Assembly (NCBI GenBank): GCA_949358305.1
Contig: OX442323.1
Coordinates: 6,508,001-6,572,000, forward strand
Reading direction: 5' to 3'
DNA from: Strigamia acuminata
Taxonomy: Eukaryota > Arthropoda > Chilopoda > Geophilomorpha > Linotaeniidae
Length of the DNA: 64,000 bases
Shown: positions 43,957 to 55,129 of the stretch, in pieces
How the letters are laid out: each line of letters starts with the position of its first letter
Numbering within the stretch: the stretch's first letter is position 1
Translations under genes and position numbers: made by a program
The notes under the pieces: model-generated
Seen by the model: the letters and a program-made list of their open reading frames with translations, nothing else
What the model was told of the DNA's origin: nothing
The model's database searches: none

Positions 43957-46900
43957 TCAATTGCATTGAATTGGTTTTCTCATGGAGAAAAACATTTGAC
44001 CTTCCTCAAACTTTTCAAACTTCTCTTTCGGAACAAGTAGTACCATCAACCACTGCAAATAACAAATAAAAAGATTCGATGCAAAACAAAGAGATTAAAC
44101 CAAAAAATGGTCAAACAAAATGGCGTTAATATCGGTTTTTCTGTCAGTAAACTAGGCACTCTTTTAAAACCACATAACGTCCGACGAATCAGCGCTACTT
44201 TGATAAATATCTCAAATTCCACTTATTCGATTCACTAATAATATCTGCGAGATTTTTTCATGATTATCTCGATGGACGGCTGTCATATTTCAGTCCGATA
44301 CATCCGAAATCTGATAGCCCATTTTAGAGTTTATTTAAAAAATTAATAATCAAAATCTTGAGTATCGCTCAAATTAAATTAGTTAAAAAAAGAAAAATAT
44401 ATGTATCAGTAAAAATTCAGATATCTTTTGCAGGATTCGGTATTATTTTTCCTTAAATTACGCTGTCGTTACTCTTCTTTTAAAACAAGAAGTGTGAGGT
44501 CAGTTAGTTGGGAAATATTCGTCCAACGGGTGGATGTCATAACCCGAATAACGAATGGAAATAAAATGGAAAATGTCACCTCTTGTGACCGCGAACGACT
44601 AAATGAATCTAAAAATTAAAAAAATAATTAAAAATCCTCTTAAAAAACTAATTTTCTCTCTCTAAATCTTTACCTCGTTGAGAATGACCCACGTCTCGCT
44701 TTCCAAATGCACCTTCAGTCGAATGAATCGAATCAACCCGACATTATTATCGATATTTCCTTGCGAAAGACCGGCATCATTGAACCGACTGATCACCAAA
44801 TACCCATCGCTCGTGTGCGGGTACGGCAACTCCAACGACGCTACGGTTTCGTTGTTAAGCGGAAATATTTCCACCGAAGTGTTTGAGAATTTATCGTTCG
44901 GATGCTCTACATTACCGCTACGAAATAAAAAACTAGAAAACAAAAATAATAATTATCACCCGCAAAAACCAACTCGAAATATAACTTCGTCACCTTTCTA
45001 TCGAAACTGGAGGCGTGAGTTGAATCGAGACCCAATCTCCAGCTTGTGGTAACAACCCCCAGAAAAACGTATCTCCTAAATACGCTTTTTCCATCGTATG
45101 GGTTTTATACGCTTTGAGGTTCGTCGCAACCAACGCTGCAGGATTTTTATGGGCAAAATGCAAAGGCACTTTCCCAAATTGCTTGTCCTGAAATCGATTT
45201 CAAACAATTATTTTCATTTCCACACTACAGTATTTATTCAAATAAGAGCCGCCAGCGTGTTTTTCATGAAAATAGAATATTTTTCCGTACGTTCAACATC
45301 AAAATACAAAAAAATATACGGGCGCTATCTAGTGATAGATTTTAGCAATTTCTACAATACTTGCGCTGGTTTGAGACGGTCGGCAGACGACGCGACTCAA
45401 CCGCATGACAGTATTCTTACTAGACTTTGACCGATATCGATATTTTGCAGTATCGCCGATACCGATACCTGCGCCGATATTGAAATTAAAATGTCCGACA
45501 CCGGTATCGGTTAAAGTCTAATTCTTACTACCTCGGCCGCGGCTGTTAATCGAATAAATACTCCATTTGTTTGTTTATTTATTTTTCCAAAATTTACTTT
45601 GAGCTTCTGTACTTTGCCTTTCAGAGACGAATGCGTGCCGACATGTTGGAATAAAGATGGCTTGAAATGGAGCCAGACAGACTCCTTCGCTTTCTTACAA
45701 TGTCTCTGTATACAAACAACAAAAAATTTCATTCAAACAAAAAAAAAATTTAAAAAAAAATACCAAAAAACGAAGAAAACACAAAGAAAACAAAGAAAAT
45801 AGAGGATCAATAGTTGAGTGCAGTCAAGTCAACTGCTTTCAATTAACATGGTGCTATCCAATAGACAAAAAAACAAAAAAAATAAATAAATAAATAAAAC
45901 CATTAACTTAAATTAAACAAAACTAAACTAAAAAAAAAAAAGCGAGGAAAAAGGAAAACTAATTTTCTTGCTGTGACATATTGCCGGTGGAACTGTAAAT
46001 CAAAAATTTGATTTCCCCGCTCCTCCTGCAATTAGCAAACAGCAAAAAGACGACATTTCCAAATCGGTCGCACCCGCAGACGTACCGTGTCCTTGTCAAA
46101 GCGACAGAGCTTCGTATGGAGGAAATCGTTGACGAGCCAGTCACCCGGCTTATCATTGTAGAACATGATAAGGAAAAGCACCATGTTCAGCAATTCAGTT
46201 GACTTGAACATTTTCCCTGCAATACAAAGCCGAGCTCTCACAAGGTTAGAAAAGGATGCGATTAAAACACCCGAAACAAATCATCACGTATCGTTATCAA
46301 ACAAGCAATTAATCGAGCGAGTCGAGGTTACGTTATCATTGTATCACTAAACGAGTAATAACCCTTGCCTTTGTGAATAACAATTTATTAGTTAGGAAAT
46401 TAAAAACGAGTGCAGAGGACACGAAAAAGAGGCTGGAAGCGGTGGATTTATTCCAAACAAATAAAAACAAAGGCAGGGGCCTACCGGATCCTGATCTAGG
46501 TTGCACATTTTCGTTTGGATCATGTGGTCAAGCAGCCAATCCACCGGTTTGTCATTGTGAAACATTATAAAGAACTCGATCAAAATCGGGAGGTCTATAC
46601 ACTTCAACATTTTGCCTGAAATAGAATGACATGGTAACCACGCGAATTTTTTTAGAATTTTTTAGAATTTTTAAGATTTTTTAAGATTTTTTTTAAGATT
46701 TTTTTTTTTTAATTTGATTTTCGTCGTCGACAATTGTTCGATTGACGCACGAGATCTGGAGATGGTAGGCGAGATTTAGCGAGACTTACCAATGAAGCCA
46801 AGTTGACAGAAATCAAGTATGATCCAATTGTTTTTTTCCGATGTCTTTTGGAGGGCGAATTTTTTCATAGTTGTTATGTAACCTGGCTTAGTGAGAATAT

Positions 46901-49900
46901 CGTCTTCCAGCTGCGAATCAATGCGGTGGGGATTACAATTGGAATGGATTTGGAATGCGAACTCACTTGAATGTAGAAAGTTGCTTTGGCCTGACAGTAC
47001 ATCATGAGAAATGCAAAATCAAGGTTTTGTTTCGTTCGCCATCTGTAATAATCGTTTTACTTCATTTCCGGCTCAAAAAAATGCAATTTAAATCGTGTAA
47101 CTGCAGAAAATTTGCTTTTTTACTACAACAAATGCAATTAAAGCGGTAAAATCGCATTTTTCTGATTGAAAATTCGCTTTTTTACAAGAAAAAATGTAAT
47201 TTAAATCGTAAAACTGCACAAAATTTGCTTTTTTTACCAGAAAAAATGCAATTAAAGCGACAAAATCTCATTTTTCTGATTGAAAATTAAGTTATTACAC
47301 GAATAAAGTGACAAAATCTCATTTTTCCGATTGTAAATTAAAGTAAAAAAACAAAAAAACTGCATTTTTATAGTAGGAAAACTCACTTTACTCTGTCCAT
47401 GGGGTCACCGAGTGTCTGCCGTAAATTATCGAAATTCGGGTAGTAACTAGACGAAGGGGAAATAACTTCTAAGAGACCCGAGTGGACATGTTCTTCAAAT
47501 CTACAAAAAAAAACAAAAAAAAAAAAAAAAACCAAACGATTTAAAATTTACCCAAACCCTTCCAACCAGAAATCGACTCACTGTTTTTCAAGTTCACTCG
47601 CTTGTAACTTCACATATTCCAAATCGGTCTGCAAAATAATAACAAACAACGCTTGAAATTACATCGGGCAAATACATATCCACAAGGTCGCCAACCTCAG
47701 CGATGAAAACCACAATAACTGCTTCCGCTTTCTCAGCGGCATTCATATTCTCGATCAAATTCTGTAAAGTTGTCATCAAATAACTCTGCACTTCCCGTTT
47801 CACGGTAGGCACTCCCATCACCAAGGTAACTGCAAAAACAAACAAACACACAAAATAAATAAAATAAAATAAAATAAACATTTAGAAGAAAAAAAAGGCT
47901 CAAATTACAGCCTTGATTAAATCAAATGGAGTTAACAGAGTGTAAAAAGGGTTAATTGTCATCGAGTCAATGAACAGACCCACCTCCACTTCGTCCCTTC
48001 GACAGTTTAAATGCTGGCTGCAATGCAGCCGGATTTCCGAGCAAATGAGGCAGGAAATGGTAAATGGACGGCAGTTGGAGGTCCAAACTGCCGGTCAAGT
48101 TGCCTAGCATCATCTTTGTTTCTCGGGACAAAGCTCCACGACCCATCCACGCACTTCCATTATCCGCGAGAGCTTTTATTCGAATAAATTGGAAAGAAAA
48201 ATTACAATTAGTCTCGTTTTGTAACGCGGTGATCATTCAAAACCGGTTCGGTCGAGCTTAAGGATGTGAATGTCCTTGTTCAACTCTTTAACACCTGAAT
48301 TGAGAAGTATGTTGAACTTGTGACGAAGGTTGATGACGTCGCTCCGTCGTTCTTGATTGAGCATTTCGGCATGATGAAGACGTTCACGTAATTCCACGAT
48401 TTTGTGCTGTAAAATCTGCTCTTGGCTCAGGTCTTCAGAAAATTAAAAAATGGATAAAAAAAAAAATTAAATTAGATTTTTAAATATGAAAAAAATATTA
48501 TTTTTTATCTTTCAATTTTATTCAATTTTATTCGCATTAAAAAGCGCCGTGTCACGTGGCAAACGATTTTACGACGAGGAGCGAGTCAGGAAGTCGTTAT
48601 GTAATTTTCTTTTACCGCTTAAAAACCAATCGATATTTGACGAGAGAAAAAAAGAAGAAAAAAATCGTCAACTAAACAAAAATTCAACTTTTACATTTCC
48701 ATACAAACTCCGCATTTTCTTCGACACTGACAACTCAAACATCGCCATCGCTCCGTTGCCTTGACTACCGCAATAACGGCCGATCAATGGCGTATCTAGA
48801 CTTGACCAAACTTCAAACCGATTTTATTGTTTACTGCGCGCGCTTTGGGAAAACTCCAAGAATAAATAAAATAAATAAATAAACAACAAAATAAAAACCC
48901 AACCAAAATAAAATAACCTCTTTAGAAGGAGTCAAAAGAGGGCAACGACACCGGTCGAAATCAAAAACCGATCTCGTGAGAGTTAACGTTGCAGTAAATA
49001 AGTAAAATGTGCATGACAATGGCGGAAACGCATTAGTTTTTCCCACGTGATTTACAACCTAAATGCGAATATTATAATCCTCGGTCCTCCTCGCGTGACC
49101 CGCACATCGTTTACCCACGAAAAATATAAGCGGTGATTAATGCTAACTATTTTAAAAGCCAACATGCGAACTTTCTTCTCAGTAAATGAGAAAAACACTC
49201 CTTTTCCCTCCAATGCTCGCTTCCATTATGTTATTAACAAATTGGCCAGTGCTGCAAATGGCAATTTTAAAGATACACAATCCACGATTTAAGTTTTTTA
49301 TTATTATTATTCTTCTTATTTTTTATAATGGAAATTGATTTTTTTCGGCAGTTAAATACGGAATAAAGTTTCTATATTTAAACCGATCAATAAATACATA
49401 CACTTGACCTCTGTAATAACACAAATGAAATATAAAGCAAAGTAGGGCTAAAAAAAATGAGTGTGTTTAACTTAACTTGCATTGAAAACTCTCGAGAAAA
49501 ATATTAAAAATGAAGAATACTTGTAAACAACTTTTCTAATGACAAAACTCCATTTAAAAATCGCTTTTTATGACTACTTAACACCATAAAAGCCAGTGCG
49601 AGAGATAAAATAAATGAGAATATTTTCCCTTTAAGTAAATGAGAGATTTTTTTAAAAAAAGGAAAAATTATGTACAAAGATTGAATTGACGATTCCCGCA
49701 TGAAATTGAGACTCGGTCGTCCATTTTTCGAGTTTGTCTTTTTTGCAGCTGTTGCTTGCAAATCTTTTTGGGAAGAAAAGCGAGAAATTCAGCTAACCAG
49801 TTAGACACCTGTCAATCAATATTGCGTTTTATTTACAAGTGTTTTCAAGATTTATTTATTTAGTTTTTCGTTTTTTAATTGCTGGATTTATTTAGTTTCG

Positions 49901-50646
49901 ATCAAATGTTGTGAAATAGGTGGAAGAAACCAATAAGAGGAAAGATGGAAGACACGAGTGGCCAACTTTGGAATAAGGTCACGAGAACATTTCCCTAATG
50001 GAATATTATTTTTTAATAACATTTTTATATGTTTCCACCTTAAAAAATAATCATTAGCTATGTAAATTGAAATGTTTAATTACTTTTTTTCGCGTTAAAC
50101 TCTACGAAATTGATTTTTTTCGCACGAAAATCGACAAAATTTCCAAAAATAACATAAATTAACATAAAATAAGACAAAATTTAAATATTTTTTTTAAAAT
50201 AAATCATTAATTAGTCAAATTTAGTCAAGAAATTAATTTTTTCTCGAAATAATTAAATTTTTTCGCACGAAAAACGACAAAATGTCCGAAATGTCCAAAA
50301 AAATAACTCAAAATAATAACAAAATTCAAACCTGAATATTTTTTTCTAAAAACCGTCCCAATTTCTGGCATGCGTGTAACACAAATAAACGGATTTAAAT
50401 TTTAAATTATCCAGAGATTTTAGTAATCAGTACACAGCGCGCAATCGTCGCGAACGAAACGAAATTAAACGAAAAATGCGATAACTGGTTTGAGCGGTTG
50501 AGCAACGCCACCAAAACCAATTTTCACGGCTATATAATTGGCATAGATAATCGATACTCACCCGGGCCAGTGAAAAAGATAACTGTGGTAAAAGGTACGA
50601 GTAGGAGAACGAAGAAAAAGAGCACGCCATGCCTGCGTAACTTCAT
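43957..50646 (-). CDS. MGAT4: Alpha-1,3-mannosyl-glycoprotein 4-beta-N-acetylglucosaminyltransferase (GnT-IV), 574 aa
   Basis: Exons (minus): 50646-50562, 48432-48295, 48172-47984, 47829-47663, 47628-47582, 47500-47387, 47042-46967, 46910-46790, 46615-46485 or 46216-46086, 45705-45598, 45187-44994, 44932-44674, 44052-43957. Either alternative exon keeps the frame. The product is a Golgi type II enzyme adding GlcNAc beta1-4 to the core alpha1,3-mannose of N-glycans. Evidence: the anchor [15 protein letters not shown], a coiled-coil-prone stem, [46 protein letters not shown], the acidic metal/nucleotide-sugar motif [23 protein letters not shown], and the C-terminal lectin-like [15 protein letters not shown] and TWVILNE. 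The last exon ([15 protein letters not shown]) is unlike family C-termini I know. The paralogue (A, B or C) cannot be assigned. Confidence 0.93.
46086..46216 (-). other. MGAT4 alternative exon 9b
   Basis: 131 nt, between TGTATTGCAG and GTACGT. It encodes [19 protein letters not shown] then [18 protein letters not shown], homologous to 9a over its full length (KM.K, IMF.NDKP.DWL, TK.C). Splicing both in series would shift the frame (262 nt is not a multiple of three), so use must be exclusive. Downstream exon 10 (from 45705) fits either. Confidence 0.85.
46485..46615 (-). other. MGAT4 alternative exon 9a
   Basis: 131 nt, between CTATTTCAG and GTAGGC. It encodes [19 protein letters not shown] then [18 protein letters not shown]. 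It has the same length, phase and position in the protein as exon 9b. Its sequence ([10 protein letters not shown]) is the closer to the usual family motif. Confidence 0.85.
47043..47386. repeat. Degenerate tandem repeat in MGAT4 intron 6
   Basis: About 90-bp units containing AAATCGCATTTTTCTGATTG and AAAAAATGCAATTAAAGCG recur about three times. It is non-coding and enlarges an otherwise short intron to 344 bp. Confidence 0.6.
48433..50561. other. MGAT4 intron 1 (2.1 kb), no feature recognised
   Basis: The first intron separates the anchor exon from the stem exon and is the only long intron of the gene not explained by repeats. It is AT-rich. Short frames (48486-48764 plus, 48831-49046 minus) show no homology I can name. 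Regulatory elements could reside here but I cannot point to any. Confidence 0.5.
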
Positions 50647-51128
50647 GGATGGGGCAGAGAGCATCGCATTCGCAACTCAATAATAAAATGAGTGCCCGCA
50701 AAAATTAAATGCGCAACTAAACGGAAAGCCCATTGTCAATGCATTTAGCTCTTTTCTCTTCTTCGCATTAGCGGCTGGTCGGTTCACGGAATGCTGGACT
50801 GGACGAACGCCTTCATCTAGCCTGAAATACTCATCTTTAGGTCCTCGACTGGTCGCCAGACTGTGTCGCCTCGTACTGACGGATTCTCAAACTAGTTTAT
50901 ATCATTATTAGAGCGTTGTTGATGTACGGCTAAATAAAGGATGATCCACGAAATAATTAAATAATTTATTCGTTTTGATCATTTAAAATTTGAATTGTTA
51001 GTGCGTTTTAGAAGCGATTTTGGTTGATAATTTGAAAGAAATTAAAAATTACGATTTTCTTTTTGTGTTTGATCACGGATTTGGTCTAGGTACAGATCTA
51101 TGTTTAGTGCAAATAAACATCGGCTGCC
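50647..51128. other. Divergent intergenic region, MGAT4 / MRPL30
   Basis: The 482 bp between the MGAT4 start (minus) and the MRPL30 start (plus) must carry both promoters. There is no clear TATA box. It contains no repeat I recognise. Confidence 0.5.
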
Positions 51129-51886
51129 ATGACGTTTGTAGTAAATATTTTCAACTTATTGATGAATTCGTTGATTTTAATTATTTTTTTTGTTGAATAT
51201 TTTAGAACATTGCTCGCAATTTCAACCTCGCGATCACTCGCAGAATTTCATCGAGTCCCGTGCTGTTAATCACGCACATCAAAGAGGACAAGATACGGGA
51301 ATCGAAAAATCTAAAGTCGAAGAAGGTTCTTCCTCCTGCGCACACACCCGTTAAATATCCGTCCGAATGGAGACTTCCTCGGCACGAACTGACCGAAGAA
51401 TACATGGAAAAGTACGAACCGGCGAAATTGTTGATGGTGCGAAGAGTCGCGCCACTCGGCGGCAGATTCCAGTGGGAAAAATACACCTTACATAAACTGC
51501 GACTACACGACAACGTAAATAAAGATCGAATTAAAATTAAAATGCGTCGAAGGATGGTTGTTTAATTGTGTTATTTGCAGACCGAAGACATGGCGATTGT
51601 TAAAAATTCACCGTCGATGAACCTCATGTTGTATAAAGTGAAACATTTGGTCGAAGTAAGACCGATCACGTTTCCCAACGGCCTGCCCGAACCGGGCGAT
51701 TATTCGGGAACTTATTTGAAACGAAACGGGGAGTTTATCGTCAACAAAAAACTCAAAGTGGACCAAAAGGCGCTCACGTTCCCGGAGGAATACGCGAGGA
51801 CACGACTCGATGATACTTATTTGAGGGACCATTTGAGGCTAAAATGGCAGAAGAAATTTGATTTGTTGGACAAAGAAAAAAATTGA
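51129..51886 (+). CDS. MRPL30: Mitochondrial ribosomal protein uL30m (MRPL30), 208 aa
   Basis: Exons: 51129-51140 (12 nt, MTFV), 51206-51514, 51581-51886. The N-terminus MTFVNIARNFNLAITRRISS is basic and amphipathic with no acids, as in a mitochondrial presequence. The L30 signature lies across the second junction: KYTLHKLRLHD, then NSPSMNLMLYKVKHLVEVRP and a GEFIV-containing tail. It belongs to the large subunit of the mitoribosome. It is somewhat longer than the human protein (about 160 aa) through its C-terminal extension. The tiny first exon was chosen because ATGACGTTTGTA|GTAAAT splices in frame to the AACATTGCTCGC exon. An AATAAA is at 51898-51903. Confidence 0.88.
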
Positions 51887-52364
51887 AAAAATTGAAAAAT
51901 AAAATGTATCATTTCATTTAATAAATAAATTATGCAAATTAAATTCGTGATTGTTGCAATCTAATTAATTTTTTTATTTTTAAAAGATAATTTTCGCATT
52001 TTGTATCGAAATCACGAAATTTGTGACAAAAATTTCCAAACGTGAAACTTAAAAACAACATGGAGGACGAAAAGGCAAACTGTTAAAATCCTGCACCTGT
52101 GCTACAACTTTAAATACGAAACATCCGATCACGTGACCAGCCGCAACCACTAACAATCGAGCGTGGCCGCCTGTGATTGGTCGATTCGTACTGCGGTAGG
52201 AGGGTCGCGACACAACGCGGCGATTTTAATTCAACTGTTAACTGCTGGTCCGCAGACTGCCAAGTCAAAAAACGTTTGCACATTTGTCGCCGTGCAGTCC
52301 TAGTTTGACTTGAAATAATCGTGCACATTTCTCGCAGCCATCTTCTACCCAGCCCAGGCGGTTA
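51887..52364. other. Intergenic / cyclin A promoter region
   Basis: 478 bp. The 52100-52364 part is less AT-rich and contains an inverted CCAAT box (GTGATTGG, about 52173-52180), common in cell-cycle promoters; that role is inferred. No TATA box is evident. No gene is seen. Confidence 0.4.
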
Positions 52365-54118
52365 ATGGTAGAATTCGTCGCATTCAATCGTGGTTTAAAA
52401 AAGAAAATTCAGAGTGAAGAAATAGCCGTTTGGCCCAGTTTCGCCTCCATCATGCAAGAAAACGCTGCGGATTTGCACGACGCCGAGAACAGACATTCAC
52501 GAAGAATAAAGCGCGAAGAACTCCACGTTAATGGACCGCAAGCAACCAAGAGAGCCGCTTTCGGCACACTTTCAAATTCAACTAGTAACGTATTACGTGT
52601 TCAACCGTTCCGGACAGCCAAACAAGTCGAGAAAATTGTAAACGTCATAATAACGAATTAATTCAAAAAATTCATTTCTTTTATCCTTTATTCAAAAAAG
52701 AGTGGCGTTAATGACAAAAAGCAAGATGAAATCAAGACATTGCCCGCACCTTTTGTCAGCAAATCATTGCGAGAATCGACTTCATTTACAATTCATTGCG
52801 ACACTGAACCTCAAAAGATTTCACGCGAATCAGCGACGCATCATCGACTACAAATTCATCCAGGGGTCACAGGATTAGTCCATACTAGACAACCGTTATC
52901 AGTTATTAGTCAAGAAAATTTCCAAGACCGTATCGATTCAGATAATGAAGGTTTGCGAAGAAATATTCAACATTTGTGCGCAGAAATGGTCATTCTTGTC
53001 TCGTTTTTAGAATCTCCGATGGTTCTGGATGAATCGTCCTGCGAATCCACGATCGAATCGACAAAAGCGCCGAAATTAAGTCCTAGAGATCAGATATTCT
53101 CACCTCAATATGCGGCAGACATTTATTGTTACTTGAGAAAACAGGAAGTAAGTTTTTATTGTGTTTTTCAATGAGAAAAATTCGATTTATTAATTTTTTC
53201 GTGTGTTTTAGATGAGAAATCGACCGAAACCGAATTACATGCGGAAGCAGCAAGACATTTCACCATCAATGCGTTCAATTTTAATCGACTGGTTAGTGGA
53301 AGTCGGCGAGGAATACAAATTAGACGGCGAAACGCTTTATCTAGCGATTAACTACATCGATCGATTCCTGTCGGCCATGGCAGTCTTGCGGGGCAAACTT
53401 CAACTGGTTGGCACGGCGTGCATGTTCCTCGCCAGCAAATACCAGGAAATTTACCCACCAGATGTCGGCGAATTTGTATACATCACCGATGACACGTACA
53501 CGAAAAAACAAGTTTTACGGATGGAACATCTCGTTTTGAAAGTCCTCGCGTTTGATCTCACGGTCCCGACGCCGCTGTATTTCCTTCGACGATTTTGCCA
53601 ATTAGCTGAAAGTAGAGAAATCGTCGAGTATCTAAGCATGGTATATATAAATCTAAAATCAAAAAAATTAAAATTAATTATTTTTTTGTTAAAAAGTATT
53701 TATGCGAACTCACAATAATGGAAGCGGATCCGTATTTACGTTACAACCCGAGCATGATCGCAGGATCGTCGTTATACCTCGCTCAGCACATGTTTGGCGA
53801 TCCATTATGGGTAAAAATATAATTAAAATAATTGATTTTTCGTTGCTAAACTCTCAATTTGATTTTTTAGGACGCAAACATGCAGATGCAAACGGGTTAT
53901 AAACCCGAAGACTTCCGCGAATGCGTGATTAATCTTCACAGAAGTTTGCGCGCAGCTCCCAGGTGCTCGCAACAAGCAGTCCGAGACAAATACCGGTCCG
54001 AAAAGTAAGAAAAAGAATTAAATTTAAAAAAATTTCCAACTAATCTTTCTTAATTTAATTTTATAGATATTTATTCGTTGGAGATATGAATCCTCCCGAG
54101 CACTTGCCACTCAAATGA
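52365..54118 (+). CDS. CCNA: Cyclin A, 6 exons, 482 aa (462 if a 60-nt internal intron is removed)
   Basis: Exons: 52365-52637, 52701-53147, 53212-53640, 53697-53810, 53871-54004, 54067-54118. An N-terminal destruction-box-like RAAFGTLSN (human cyclin A has RAALAVLK) precedes the cyclin box: [18 protein letters not shown] (MRAIL motif), [40 protein letters not shown]. The second cyclin fold ([20 protein letters not shown]) and a short tail NPPEHLPLK follow. It activates CDK1/CDK2 in S and G2/M and is destroyed by APC/C. A possible alternative start is the ATG at 52454 ([10 protein letters not shown]). 52951-53010 (GTTTGC...TTTTTAG) could be spliced out without changing frame, and doing so gives DNEESPMVLD, closer to the family. 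Confidence 0.93.
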
Positions 54119-55129
54119 TGCACCGCACGTCTTCTGTATTTTTAGCTTTTTACACAGTGAATTATATTATTTTTTTAAAAAATTGAAGAGAACTGAAATT
54201 GGGCAATTTTTGTTTGTTTTTTAGTTTTTTAATTTTTATTCCTCTTTATGCTTTGATAACCCCCATTTTAAACCTTAAGATTATTAACCCCAACTAACAC
54301 GACGGAAGTTTGGTTATTTATTAATGCTTTGCTATTTGTCTTGAATGTAAATTTAACGGGAATGCTAACGGGCAAACTTTATAACCGATTGATATTTTTG
54401 TTTGTTTTTTAAACACTTTTGAACTAGTCAGATATTGAAAACGATAAAAATAATGTTCAATGCCTAAAATAAAAAATTTAATATTTTAAATCGCGCTCTC
54501 GATGAATAAACGAATTTATACAAAATTATCTTGGAAAATTGCGAACCGATCATGGAATTTGTGTAGACTCGAAAATCTATTTTATGTAAAACGAGAAGAA
54601 GAAAAAAAAGAGTCGTCGCTTTCAAACATTTTCTAAAATACCTTATTGAATAAATTTTCCAATTTTTTTTGTACATTTGGAAATATACATTTTTTTTTGT
54701 TGCTTTAATTTAATTTCTAACATTTTTCCGGGACACGACACAAAGAAAGACAATGGTCATGAGAAAACATTCTACGGCTTAAGTCACCGAAAGAAAAACG
54801 ATAAACTTCTATTTACATTGATAAACTTAAGAGAGAAAAAATAAAGATAAAAAATAAATTAATGGAGATTTTGTTGCATTGAAACTTGGATTTGAATTTT
54901 GACGAGACGAAATTTAATAACAAATAAACGAGTGGTTCGATTGACTAGAGTCGGAAATGTATTTTTGGATCATGATAACACTGACCGGTCACACTTATTT
55001 CGGAATGTAAAAGTAGTCGAATTATAGATGACACAAAACAGATAAAACCCCTTTCTAATTTTTACTTGCGCTTCGTTCGATGTCGACTCCCCTCAAAATT
55101 TGCACAGAAGCAATATGAAAAAAACCTTT
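54119..55129. other. Convergent intergenic region, cyclin A / ATP8A 3' ends
   Basis: About 1 kb of AT-rich DNA between two converging genes. It should contain both 3' UTRs. No ORF, RNA gene or repeat is recognised. Confidence 0.5.

Noticed and set aside
45959-46029. Possible extra MGAT4 exon behind a TTGCAG acceptor ([17 protein letters not shown] or alternate frame)
   Set aside because: It has no family similarity and no suitable donor. Exon 10 at 45705-45598 fits both alternative exons directly.
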